Assembly (NCBI GenBank): GCA_949280095.1
Contig: CASDHD010000036.1
Coordinates: forward strand, 1 to 11,186
Source of the DNA: an uncultured Bacilli bacterium
GTDB lineage: Bacteria > Bacillota_I > Bacilli_A > RF39 > UBA660
Direction of reading: 5' to 3'
Length of the DNA: 11,186 bases
Under the pieces are notes generated by a model. It saw only the letters and a list, made by a program, of their open reading frames with translations, did not search any database and was not told the DNA's origin. Below, piece after piece: positions 1 to 6,280 of the stretch; position 1 is the stretch's first letter, and the number at the start of each line of letters is the position of its first letter. A program made the position numbers and the translations under genes.

Positions 1-993
1 AACAATTTCTTTTACAGTTTTATTGGATAACTTTGTTTTTACATCTCCTTGCATTTTATATAAAACATTTTCTTCTAATAAATACTGAGTTAATTTTTTA
101 TAGGTAAAACTATTTTCTTTATTCACTAAATCATTTAAACTAATTGGCTCCCACTTATCATTATTTAAAATTCTACCTTGATTATTATTAACAATACTTT
201 CACTTAAAAGCCTTTTAGGATAAATTTCATATTCATTTTTATTTTTTTTATCTACCAAATAAGCTTTTTTATCAGTTGTCCCTAAAAAGTAAGAATTAAA
301 AGCAATTTCTTTTTCTAAATTAAGTTCACGTACTTTATCATTTTTAGTATTGATGACATAAAACTTTTGAAAAGCATACTTCTCATCATAATCTGCCATT
401 AATAAATAGGAACCTACCTTTATTGTCAAAGGAATATTATAAATATCTTCTTTAAACAGCTTTATCTCTTTTTCTTCCTTGTTAGAGATAACATAAAATC
501 CTTCATAGTTCCAAATATAATACTTCTTATCATTTAGAGCATAGATATTTATATTATTAAAAGTTTTCTCTTCATACATTATTTCTTTTTGATAGGTATC
601 ATCTATAATATTTTTGTCTTCTACCAAATGATAACTAATAAAAGTATCGTTTTGTAAACATTGTGGATAAACACTTAATTGTTCACTTTCGGGTAATAAA
701 CACAAAATATCTTCTTTTTCTTTTATGTCTATAGAATTTAGTAATTTCTTTTTATGAACATACCCATGAGGAAACGCAAAATAGAATTCCGTCTCTCCCT
801 TAAAAAGTGAAAATTCGTAAATATGCTCCTTTTTATTATATTTTTCTACAACACGTATATCATTTAAAGTGTATTCTATTTCATAATTTTTACTTCGAAT
901 AATACCATAAAACAAAACAAAAACAAATAGAATACTAAGAAAAACTGTTCTTTTTTTAATCTTAATAGATTTTATTACTTTTTTATTCTTCAT
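1..993 (-). CDS. Membrane-anchored extracytoplasmic protein of unknown function (3' end outside window)
   Basis: An open frame reads from an ATG at 993 to the left edge without a stop (331 codons visible), so the C-terminus is missing. The start is supported by GAGG five bases upstream. The N-terminus is very basic (many Lys in the first 15 residues), followed by one hydrophobic segment at about residues 16-32. This is the pattern of an uncleaved signal anchor with the rest outside the cell. No lipobox cysteine is seen. The outer part is rich in Tyr, Asn, Lys and Glu, with many short strand-like stretches (for example YYIWNYEGFYVI and AYLVDKKNKNEYEIYP), which could suggest a beta-propeller or other beta-rich fold. 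That is inference only. I do not recognise the family. A promoter of its own lies just upstream, right after the acetyltransferase gene. Confidence 0.8.
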   Translation of the reverse strand, partial: MKNKKVIKSIKIKKRTVFLSILFVFVLFYGIIRSKNYEIEYTLNDIRVVEKYNKKEHIYEFSLFKGETEFYFAFPHGYVHKKKLLNSIDIKEKEDILCLLPESEQLSVYPQCLQNDTFISYHLVEDKNIIDDTYQKEIMYEEKTFNNINIYALNDKKYYIWNYEGFYVISNKEEKEIKLFKEDIYNIPLTIKVGSYLLMADYDEKYAFQKFYVINTKNDKVRELNLEKEIAFNSYFLGTTDKKAYLVDKKNKNEYEIYPKRLLSESIVNNNQGRILNNDKWEPISLNDLVNKENSFTYKKLTQYLLEENVLYKMQGDVKTKLSNKTVKEIV

Positions 994-1022
994 ACTAACC
1001 TCATAAAACTATTATTAAGTTT

Positions 1023-1051
1023 ATTGTAATCTCTTTTTTTATAAAGTGCAA
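1023..1051 (-). promoter_or_regulatory. Sigma-A-like promoter for the left-edge membrane protein
   Basis: Minus-strand TTGCAC (1051-1046) and TACAAT (1028-1023) are separated by exactly 17 bases and lie 30 bases before the ATG at 993. The -35 begins two bases after the stop codon of the acetyltransferase gene, so the promoter fills the short gap. Confidence 0.55.
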
Positions 1052-1555
1052 TTATTTTTGACGTTTCTTATATACACCAACTATCGTTGCATTTTCATCT
1101 ACATTGTCCAAAACTATAGATCCTGCTCCAATCTTAGCATTTTTATGAACCACTATATTTCCTAAAATTTGAGCATGTGCACCAATCATCACATTATCTT
1201 CAATAGTTGGATGACGTTTTGATTTTGTATCAACAACTCCACCTAAAGTAACACCATGATGCATAACAACGTTATCCCCAATAATAGCAGTTTCTCCAAT
1301 CACAACACAAGATCCATGATCAATAAATAAATTTTTTCCTATTGTTGCTCCTGGATGAATTTCAATTCCAGTCTTTCGTTTTCCCTTTTCCGAAAAATAT
1401 CGAGCCCAAAAATAATGCTTATGGAGATATAAAAAATGAGCAATTCTATAATAGATTTGGACAATAAAACTAGGATATAAAAATACTTCCCAACCGCTTT
1501 TTAAAGCCGGGTCTTTAACTTTAAGCATACGAATATATTCCCTCAAAAATTTCAT
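1052..1555 (-). CDS. cysE: Serine O-acetyltransferase (short EpsC/CysE type)
   Basis: Transfers acetyl from acetyl-CoA to L-serine, giving O-acetylserine for cysteine synthesis in the cytoplasm. With the start at 1555 the protein has 167 residues, near the usual size of short bacterial enzymes. The N-terminal helical part (1-60) includes the family's DPA motif. From about residue 62 the left-handed beta-helix hexapeptide repeats begin (GIEIHPGATIG, FIDHG, VVIGETAIIGD, HHGVTLGG, RHPTI, IGAGSIVL). Asp79/His80 in FIDHG match the catalytic Asp-His of the family, and His115 lies in RHPTI. The frame is open upstream to an ATG at 1741, but that extension runs through the end of the transporter gene and its terminator, so it is rejected. 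ATG 1555 has GAGTTGAT upstream with GAG nine bases away; ATG 1561 is a near alternative. No cysK lies alongside. Confidence 0.88.
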   Translation of the reverse strand: MKFLREYIRMLKVKDPALKSGWEVFLYPSFIVQIYYRIAHFLYLHKHYFWARYFSEKGKRKTGIEIHPGATIGKNLFIDHGSCVVIGETAIIGDNVVMHHGVTLGGVVDTKSKRHPTIEDNVMIGAHAQILGNIVVHKNAKIGAGSIVLDNVDENATIVGVYKKRQK

Positions 1556-1573
1556 AAACATCAACTCATATTT

Positions 1574-1603
1574 AATATATGAAAATAAAAAAAGAAAGAG
1601 TAA
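1574..1603 (-). promoter_or_regulatory. Weak candidate promoter for the serine acetyltransferase gene
   Basis: TATATT (1579-1574) with TTACTC (1603-1598) 18 bases upstream sits between the transporter terminator and the chosen cysE start. The -35 match is poor. It would give a very short leader, so read-through of the terminator is an alternative source of transcript. Confidence 0.25.
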
Positions 1604-1628
1604 TGGAATAAACCAAAAAAAAACATAT

Positions 1629-1652
1629 AAAAAGCCATCTTTTAAAGATGAC
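1629..1652 (-). terminator. Rho-independent terminator of the transporter gene
   Basis: A 7-bp stem (1652-1646 with 1640-1634, loop of 5) is followed on the minus strand by TTTTT, and a second T-run follows a few bases later. It begins 8 bases after the transporter stop codon. One pair is G-U in minus-strand RNA but would be C-A in plus-strand RNA, so the hairpin is strand-specific. Confidence 0.75.
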
Positions 1653-1659
1653 TTCATTT

Positions 1660-3096
1660 CTAAATATATGTTAGAAAAGCGAAGATAACAAGTAATAACG
1701 CTAACATAATTAGAGCAAATTTCCAAATATATTTCACCCATTTTTTATAAGGAATTTCTAAGTAAGAAAGACCTAATAATAGAATAGCACTTGTTGGAGC
1801 AACAAAGCCTACTAGTCCATGAATAGTAACATAAACAAGCATTCCTAAATTAAAACTTGCTCCATAAGTTGATACAAAAATATCTCCAAGTGCATAACCT
1901 GCAAATCCAAAATCAATATGGAAAATTCCAGAAACTGCAGCAGAGATGCTTGCTAAGAACGGATTAAATCCATCTGCAAAACTTGTAATCCAATTACAAA
2001 TAGCAATTGTAAATGGAGACCAATATACAAAAACAAATACAATATAAATAAGTAGAAGTACCAAAAGAGGTTTAATAACTTTCTTTAATCCTTCAATAGC
2101 ATTGTCAAGTACTTCATCAAATTTAACTCTGTAAATTATGATAGTAAGTAATAAACAAATAGCCATTACTACAGTAATTGTATATAAATCCCATTCTCCT
2201 AAAGCTGTTCCATTATTTCCTAAAATATAAGCAAGAATTGTATAATCTCCAACAGACAACTCATATAACCAAGTATGGAATTTTGAGAAAACTTCAATTT
2301 TGAAATTAGCTTCCCAATTTACATATCCTAAAATAGCAAATACAGCAATTAAAATTAGGAAAAGTGCCATTGGCCAAACTTTTGTCTTTTTGTTTTTATC
2401 TTCTTCTACAACAAATAAATCTTCCACTTTTTCTTCATTACTCTTAGATGCAAGACTCTTTTTCATATGTCTTATTGTAAAGAAATTAAATAAGATAAAT
2501 GCAAGAGCAAGAATTCCAAAACGAATAGCAATTTCTTCTGTTACGGTAATAGTTTGATAATAGTTTAAATAATTAATAAAATAAACAAAGCCTTCACTAC
2601 CATAAGTTGCACCCAAAATACCTACAAGCATAGAACCAAATGTACACAAGAATGCTGTCATCTTATCAATATTCATTTTACTAGCGATGTTAATAATAAA
2701 TGGAATAAAAATGAGAATTGCATATGTTTGTGTTAAAAAACTTGTAAGTAATGTAATTACTAAAGAAGAAACAATAACAAAAACTTTTTCCTTTCCTTTT
2801 AATTTTGTTGCAATTTTACTAACCAATGCTTTATACCCAGATATATGAGTAATAACACCATAGAATATACCAACAAATAGAATAAACATAATTTGTTGAA
2901 TAAAGAAGTTAGCACTATATACTCCAGATAACACAATATCTACAAGTCCTTGTCTAGATAGCCCAGCATCAATAAAGGACCCACCAGACATAGACCCAGA
3001 TGGAATAATCCATGTAAGCACGATAGTTACCAAAATTGCTAATAAAACAATCTTTATTAGGTCATGTTTTTCAAACATACTTTTTATTTTTTTCAA
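1660..3096 (-). CDS. YfcC-like multi-pass membrane transporter
   Basis: A 478-residue integral membrane protein with about a dozen hydrophobic segments. After a basic N-terminus, the first segment (about 13-32) ends in LTWIIPSG, which resembles the T-W-I-(I/L)-P-(A/S)-G signature of YfcC-type proteins in the AbgT/DcuC-like ion transporter superfamily. A charged cytoplasmic loop at about 210-240 (KSNEEKVEDLFVVEEDKNKK) splits two halves of similar size. The second half carries Gly/Ser/Thr-rich re-entrant-like stretches near the C-terminus (GFVAPTSAILLLGLSYL). Relatives are thought to move carboxylates, amino acids or their derivatives by ion coupling; the substrate cannot be read here. The start is TTG at 3096: AGGAGG lies 9 bases upstream, whereas the first ATG (3078) would be 27 bases away. 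It has its own promoter and terminator, so it is probably monocistronic. Confidence 0.72.
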   Translation of the reverse strand: MKKIKSMFEKHDLIKIVLLAILVTIVLTWIIPSGSMSGGSFIDAGLSRQGLVDIVLSGVYSANFFIQQIMFILFVGIFYGVITHISGYKALVSKIATKLKGKEKVFVIVSSLVITLLTSFLTQTYAILIFIPFIINIASKMNIDKMTAFLCTFGSMLVGILGATYGSEGFVYFINYLNYYQTITVTEEIAIRFGILALAFILFNFFTIRHMKKSLASKSNEEKVEDLFVVEEDKNKKTKVWPMALFLILIAVFAILGYVNWEANFKIEVFSKFHTWLYELSVGDYTILAYILGNNGTALGEWDLYTITVVMAICLLLTIIIYRVKFDEVLDNAIEGLKKVIKPLLVLLLIYIVFVFVYWSPFTIAICNWITSFADGFNPFLASISAAVSGIFHIDFGFAGYALGDIFVSTYGASFNLGMLVYVTIHGLVGFVAPTSAILLLGLSYLEIPYKKWVKYIWKFALIMLALLLVIFAFLTYI

Positions 3097-3118
3097 AATC
3101 TTCTACCTCCTAATAAAA

Positions 3119-3127
3119 ATTATAGCA
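3119..3127 (-). promoter_or_regulatory. Extended -10 promoter for the transporter gene
   Basis: TGCTATAAT is a perfect extended -10 (TG at 3127-3126, TATAAT 3124-3119). No good -35 is present at 16-18 bases, where the T-tract of the lysS terminator lies. The SD follows within about 10 bases, so the leader is very short. Confidence 0.6.
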
Positions 3128-3138
3128 CAAAATAACGT

Positions 3139-3164
3139 AAAAAAAAGACTATTATGTCTTTTTT
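3139..3164 (-). terminator. Rho-independent terminator after lysS
   Basis: A perfect 9-bp stem (3164-3156 with 3149-3141, AAAAAAGAC / GTCTTTTTT, loop of 6) runs into eight consecutive T on the minus strand. It lies about 67 bases after the lysS stop. The A-rich 5' arm gives weaker bidirectional character. Confidence 0.85.
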
Positions 3165-3230
3165 CGTGAAATTTAAATGAAATTTTAATCACCTATTATA
3201 TTCAGCCCTATATATAAATTCTATGTATAA

Positions 3231-4694
3231 TTAATCTTTTGGCTTCATAAGAGGAAACAAAATACAGTCTTTAATATTATCAGAATTAGTAAGCAATTGC
3301 ATTAAACGATCAATTCCCATACCCCATCCACTAATCGGAGGCATTCCATATTCCATCGCTTCAATATAATCATAATCCATTGGCATAGCTTCTTCATCAC
3401 CTTGTGCTTTTAACTCAGCTTGATGTAACAATCGTCTTTCTTGTTCCTGAGGATCAACAAGTTCTGAATAAGCATTAATAATTTCCGCGCCATTAATAAT
3501 AAGTTGAAAACGATCCGTAATATTTGGATTTTCATCGTTAGCACGAGCAAGAGGTGACAAACTAATTGGATGACTAATCATATATAAAGGTCCTACAATA
3601 TTTGGCCTTGCAACCTTCTTATAAAGCTGATCAACTAAATTTCCATAACCTAAATTTTCTAGTGGAACATCGCTATCAATTTCGATTTTTTCATTACGTA
3701 TTTTTTCTAACAAACTTTCTTTTGTATTATATACATCAATATCAATATTAGAGTATTTTAAAATTAAATCTCTAAACGTTGCAACTTCCCATTCGCCACT
3801 CATATCTATCATTTTATCCCCAATTTGAATTTCTAAAGTACCAAATAAGTTTTTAACAATCGTTTGGAGCATTTCACGTAAAAGCTTCATATTGTCTTCA
3901 TAATTCAAGTAAGCACCATATCCTTCTATCATGGTAAAATCTTGTAAGTGTGTTGCATCCATTCCTTCATTACGAAAACACCTAGCAATCTCAAATACTT
4001 TTGTAAATCCCCCTACTACAGCTCTTTTCAAATAAGTTTCTGGAGCAATTCTTAAATATAAATCAATATCCAAAGCATTATGATGTGTAATAAAAGGTTT
4101 GGCTGTTGCACCACTTGCTTTATTATTTAGAATAGGAGTTTCTATTTCAATATATCCTAAACGATTTAAAAAATCCCTAATTTCCCAAATAAGACGACTA
4201 CGTAATAAAAATTTCTCCTTAGACTCTTCATTTGTAATTAAGTCTACATAACGATTACGATAAATGGTTTCTTGATCTTCAAGTCCATGGAACTTCTCTG
4301 GAAGAGGTTTTAAAGCTTTGCCTAAGAAAGTAAAAACACTTGCTCGAATTGTTTTTTCACCAGTATGAGTAGTAAATACTTCCCCTTCTACCCCAATAAA
4401 ATCTCCTAAATCAAAGTTTTCCTTAAACTCAGCATACTTTTCTTCTCCAACCATATCAATTTTAATAGAAATTTGAATTTTTCCTTCAATATCACCAATT
4501 GTCAAAAAGGACATTTTTCCCATCTTACGCATTAAAATAATACGACCAGCAACCCGCACACCTGTTACTCCATCTTCTAAAATACTTGCTTCTTTAATAG
4601 AATAAGTTGTTTCATATTTCTCAGGATAAGGATGTTTAATATTCTTAAGTTTCTCTCTTCTCACTAGTTCTTGTTCTGTAAATGTTCTTTCCAT
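3231..4694 (-). CDS. lysS: Lysyl-tRNA synthetase, class II
   Basis: Charges tRNA-Lys with lysine using ATP in the cytoplasm. The 487 residues match the usual length of bacterial LysS. An N-terminal OB-fold anticodon-binding domain (about 45-125, VAGRIILMRKMGKMSFLTI) is followed by the class II catalytic core. Motif 1 ends in GYIEIETP (about 180-187), LRIAPETYLKR is the family lysine/ATP-pocket block, motif 2 is FEIARCFRNEG (about 234-244), and motif 3 is GWGMGIDRL (about 456-464). Some usually stable positions differ from common LysS (HLQDFTMIE after motif 2, NSDNIKDCILFP at the end), so this is a somewhat divergent branch. ATG 4694 is preferred because AAGGAAG lies 8 bases upstream; the in-frame GTG at 4703 is only a base or so from that SD. 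No T-box fits in the short leader. Confidence 0.96.
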   Translation of the reverse strand: MERTFTEQELVRREKLKNIKHPYPEKYETTYSIKEASILEDGVTGVRVAGRIILMRKMGKMSFLTIGDIEGKIQISIKIDMVGEEKYAEFKENFDLGDFIGVEGEVFTTHTGEKTIRASVFTFLGKALKPLPEKFHGLEDQETIYRNRYVDLITNEESKEKFLLRSRLIWEIRDFLNRLGYIEIETPILNNKASGATAKPFITHHNALDIDLYLRIAPETYLKRAVVGGFTKVFEIARCFRNEGMDATHLQDFTMIEGYGAYLNYEDNMKLLREMLQTIVKNLFGTLEIQIGDKMIDMSGEWEVATFRDLILKYSNIDIDVYNTKESLLEKIRNEKIEIDSDVPLENLGYGNLVDQLYKKVARPNIVGPLYMISHPISLSPLARANDENPNITDRFQLIINGAEIINAYSELVDPQEQERRLLHQAELKAQGDEEAMPMDYDYIEAMEYGMPPISGWGMGIDRLMQLLTNSDNIKDCILFPLMKPKD

Positions 4695-4723
4695 TTTTTC
4701 CACTTCCTTTTTTATTTATGTTT

Positions 4724-4752
4724 AGTATACAAAAAGGACAAAAAAAATGCAA
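4724..4752 (-). promoter_or_regulatory. Sigma-A-like promoter for lysS
   Basis: TTGCAT (4752-4747) and TATACT (4729-4724) are spaced by exactly 17 bases and lie 30 bases before the lysS ATG. The -35 lies inside the 3' arm of the upstream gene's terminator hairpin, so the two signals share bases. Confidence 0.65.
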
Positions 4753-4772
4753 ATTATATTTTTTGCATTTTT
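4741..4772 (-). terminator. Rho-independent terminator of the peptidase/coiled-coil operon
   Basis: An 11-bp perfect stem (4772-4762 with 4753-4743, AAAAATGCAAA / TTTGCATTTTT, loop of 8) ends in a run of seven or eight T on the minus strand. It begins about 30 bases after the stop of the small coiled-coil gene. It is AT-rich with only two G-C pairs. Confidence 0.65.
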
Positions 4773-4803
4773 GAATTAGAAAAAACATCTTGTATAGATA
4801 ACT

Positions 4804-5175
4804 TTATTTCTCCAATTCAGCTATTTCTGTATTCCACTTTTCTTTTTCTTCTTCATATGTTTTGATTTCACTTTCAAGGACTTGAATCTCTTCTATCTTT
4901 TTTGCTTGTTCTTCTTTCAAATTTTCAATACTTGGAATGATATAAGAACCATCTGTATTTAAGTGATAAAGAAAACATACATTTTTACCTTCATCTTCTT
5001 CGATCTGTTCTAAAAAATTTTGTTCAAGAGAAACAAGTTCCTCCTTTAAAGAACGATTTTCATCCATCATTTTTTCAAGTTTGCTCCAAAATTGATAATC
5101 AAAATGAAATATTAAAAAAGCAAAAACAAGAAAAAAGAATTGCAAAGCCCCAATTACTAGATATTTTTTATTCAT
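4804..5175 (-). CDS. Small single-pass membrane protein with coiled coils
   Basis: A 123-residue protein of unknown function. After MNKK comes one hydrophobic segment (about 5-25). The rest is charged and Glu/Lys-rich, with two stretches that look like coiled coil (about 31-62 and 84-123) separated by a short linker with a single Cys67 (VCFLYHLNTDGSYIIP). The frame is open back to 5232, but ATG 5175 is chosen because AGAAGGG lies about 9 bases upstream and hydrophobicity starts right after it. With this start it overlaps the end of the peptidase gene by 8 bases, so translation is probably coupled. The peptidase also has a membrane anchor plus coiled coil, so the two may pair through these regions (inference). 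It resembles small divisome-like coiled-coil proteins in layout only; no family is claimed. Confidence 0.8.
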   Translation of the reverse strand: MNKKYLVIGALQFFFLVFAFLIFHFDYQFWSKLEKMMDENRSLKEELVSLEQNFLEQIEEDEGKNVCFLYHLNTDGSYIIPSIENLKEEQAKKIEEIQVLESEIKTYEEEKEKWNTEIAELEK

Positions 5176-6154
5176 AGTAAATCGCCCTTCTTCCATAAAA
5201 ATCATACGCATATTCAAATTTTTTCTTATCATAGTTCACAATCGTTCCAGTTAAAGAATCAGATACAATAACTTTACTAGTAGTAGCACCAATAAGTACT
5301 AAACTATGAAAATTACAATACCAAGTAATTGTTTTACCACTAGCCTTATGTGTCCAAGTATTACACTTTGTAGGGGTTCTTTGATAAGAAGAGGCCCAAA
5401 CTTGCACTGGTTTACCACTTTTTACAATTTCTAAGATTTCATCTAAAGTCTTCCCAGTCGCTTTAATTATTCCTGACTTAAACTTATTAGCAACATCAAT
5501 AATTGGATTTTCGAAAACACCATATCCAGATTCACTTGTCGGGTCCCCAACAAATTCAATTTCAGGATTTCCTCCATATTTAATTCCGTTTTCTGTATGT
5601 ACTGCTTCACCCTTCTTTAGCGCCGCAACTATTTGATCTGGCGTTACATGAACGCCATGATAAGTAAGAAGTAAATAAAGAGCAATCGATTCACAACCAT
5701 TTGGATAATGGTTTTTTTGATCAAACGTCGGAAAATTAGCAATTTGAAATAAAGGCGTATTTTGCAATTTAGCAGCCAATCGTTTATATTCTTTTTTCAA
5801 AGTGGTAATTTCCTTTTTCACACTACTTTTATTTTTCTCTAATTCTACAAGTTGATTTTCTAAATTTAGAATACTGTCTTCAAACTGATTAATACTCATT
5901 TGAATCTTTTCAGTTTTTTCTTCTAATGCTTCTTTTTCAAGTTTTAAAAATTGATTTTCCTCAAGAATAGAACTATTACTTTTATAATCTGACCAATAAC
6001 AAAAAGTAATTCCCCCCAAAAATACAATATTAAGAAAACTAACAACAGTTAAAAATATTTTTTTAATATCCTTTTCCTTCTTTTTCTTTACATAGTACCC
6101 AATACTATAGCTAGCCAAAATCACGAGTACATAACACAATAAAATCCACTTCAT
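5168..6154 (-). CDS. Membrane-anchored C39/papain-like cysteine peptidase domain protein
   Basis: A 328-residue protein with two hydrophobic segments (about 3-22 and 33-53) around a KKKKEKDIKK loop. This basic loop should be cytoplasmic, which places the C-terminal part outside the cell. A coiled-coil stalk follows (about 62-132), then a peptidase-like domain (about 136-328) resembling the C39_2/YvpB group. Candidate catalytic residues are Gln146 and Cys154 in DQKNHYPNGCES, His283 in NFHSLVLIG, and Asp299 in VSDSLTG, the expected Cys-His-Asp order. Such domains cleave peptides or proteins at the surface; the substrate here is unknown. No ABC exporter domain is fused, which argues against a bacteriocin-processing C39. 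The ATG at 6154 has only a weak SD (GGGTGTGA), but good -10 elements lie just upstream. The gene overlaps the next one by 8 bases. Confidence 0.82.
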   Translation of the reverse strand: MKWILLCYVLVILASYSIGYYVKKKKEKDIKKIFLTVVSFLNIVFLGGITFCYWSDYKSNSSILEENQFLKLEKEALEEKTEKIQMSINQFEDSILNLENQLVELEKNKSSVKKEITTLKKEYKRLAAKLQNTPLFQIANFPTFDQKNHYPNGCESIALYLLLTYHGVHVTPDQIVAALKKGEAVHTENGIKYGGNPEIEFVGDPTSESGYGVFENPIIDVANKFKSGIIKATGKTLDEILEIVKSGKPVQVWASSYQRTPTKCNTWTHKASGKTITWYCNFHSLVLIGATTSKVIVSDSLTGTIVNYDKKKFEYAYDFYGRRAIYYE

Positions 6155-6168
6155 AAAATCACACCCAT

Positions 6169-6197
6169 ATTATAGGATAAGACTCCTAAATACACAA
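6169..6197 (-). promoter_or_regulatory. Proximal sigma-A-like promoter for the peptidase operon
   Basis: A perfect TATAAT (6174-6169) with TTGTGT (6197-6192) exactly 17 bases upstream. It lies only 14 bases before the peptidase ATG, so its transcript would be nearly leaderless, which fits the weak SD. Confidence 0.5.
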
Positions 6198-6236
6198 TTT
6201 ATTTTTCCTGGTAATAAATTCCAAAACTTAATCCAA

Positions 6237-6264
6237 ATTATAGCATAAGAAAAGTAAATGATAA
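6237..6264 (-). promoter_or_regulatory. Distal extended -10 promoter for the peptidase operon
   Basis: TGCTATAAT (6245-6237) is a perfect extended -10, with TTATCA (6264-6259) 16 bases upstream of the hexamer. It lies about 80 bases before the peptidase ATG and would give a longer leader than the proximal promoter. Confidence 0.5.
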
Positions 6265-6280
6265 ACACAATTTACTTTTC
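6249..6280 (-). terminator. Possible terminator hairpin at the ABC-F stop codon
   Basis: An 11-bp perfect inverted repeat (6280-6270 with 6259-6249, loop of 10) includes the last codons and stop of the ABC-F gene. Only TTTTC within the 3' arm and TTA after it serve as a U-tract, so termination may be inefficient. The 3' arm overlaps the spacer of the distal peptidase promoter. Confidence 0.4.

Noticed and set aside
1556..1741. Longer acetyltransferase starting at 1741 or 1657
   Set aside because: The extension covers the transporter's 3' end and its terminator, and neither start has a convincing SD. The family's normal N-terminus begins near 1555.
2300..2557. Plus-strand open frames inside the minus-strand genes (also at 4671, 7257, 8648, 9379 and 10255)
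   Set aside because: They lie opposite well-supported genes, lack SD sites and known motifs, and read as low-complexity shadows.
4695..4703. GTG start for lysS at 4703
   Set aside because: The AAGGAAG SD is almost adjacent to this GTG but correctly spaced (8 bases) for the ATG at 4694.
5176..5232. Longer form of the small coiled-coil protein starting at 5232
   Set aside because: The added residues lie in the peptidase coding region and precede the SD and hydrophobic start at 5175.
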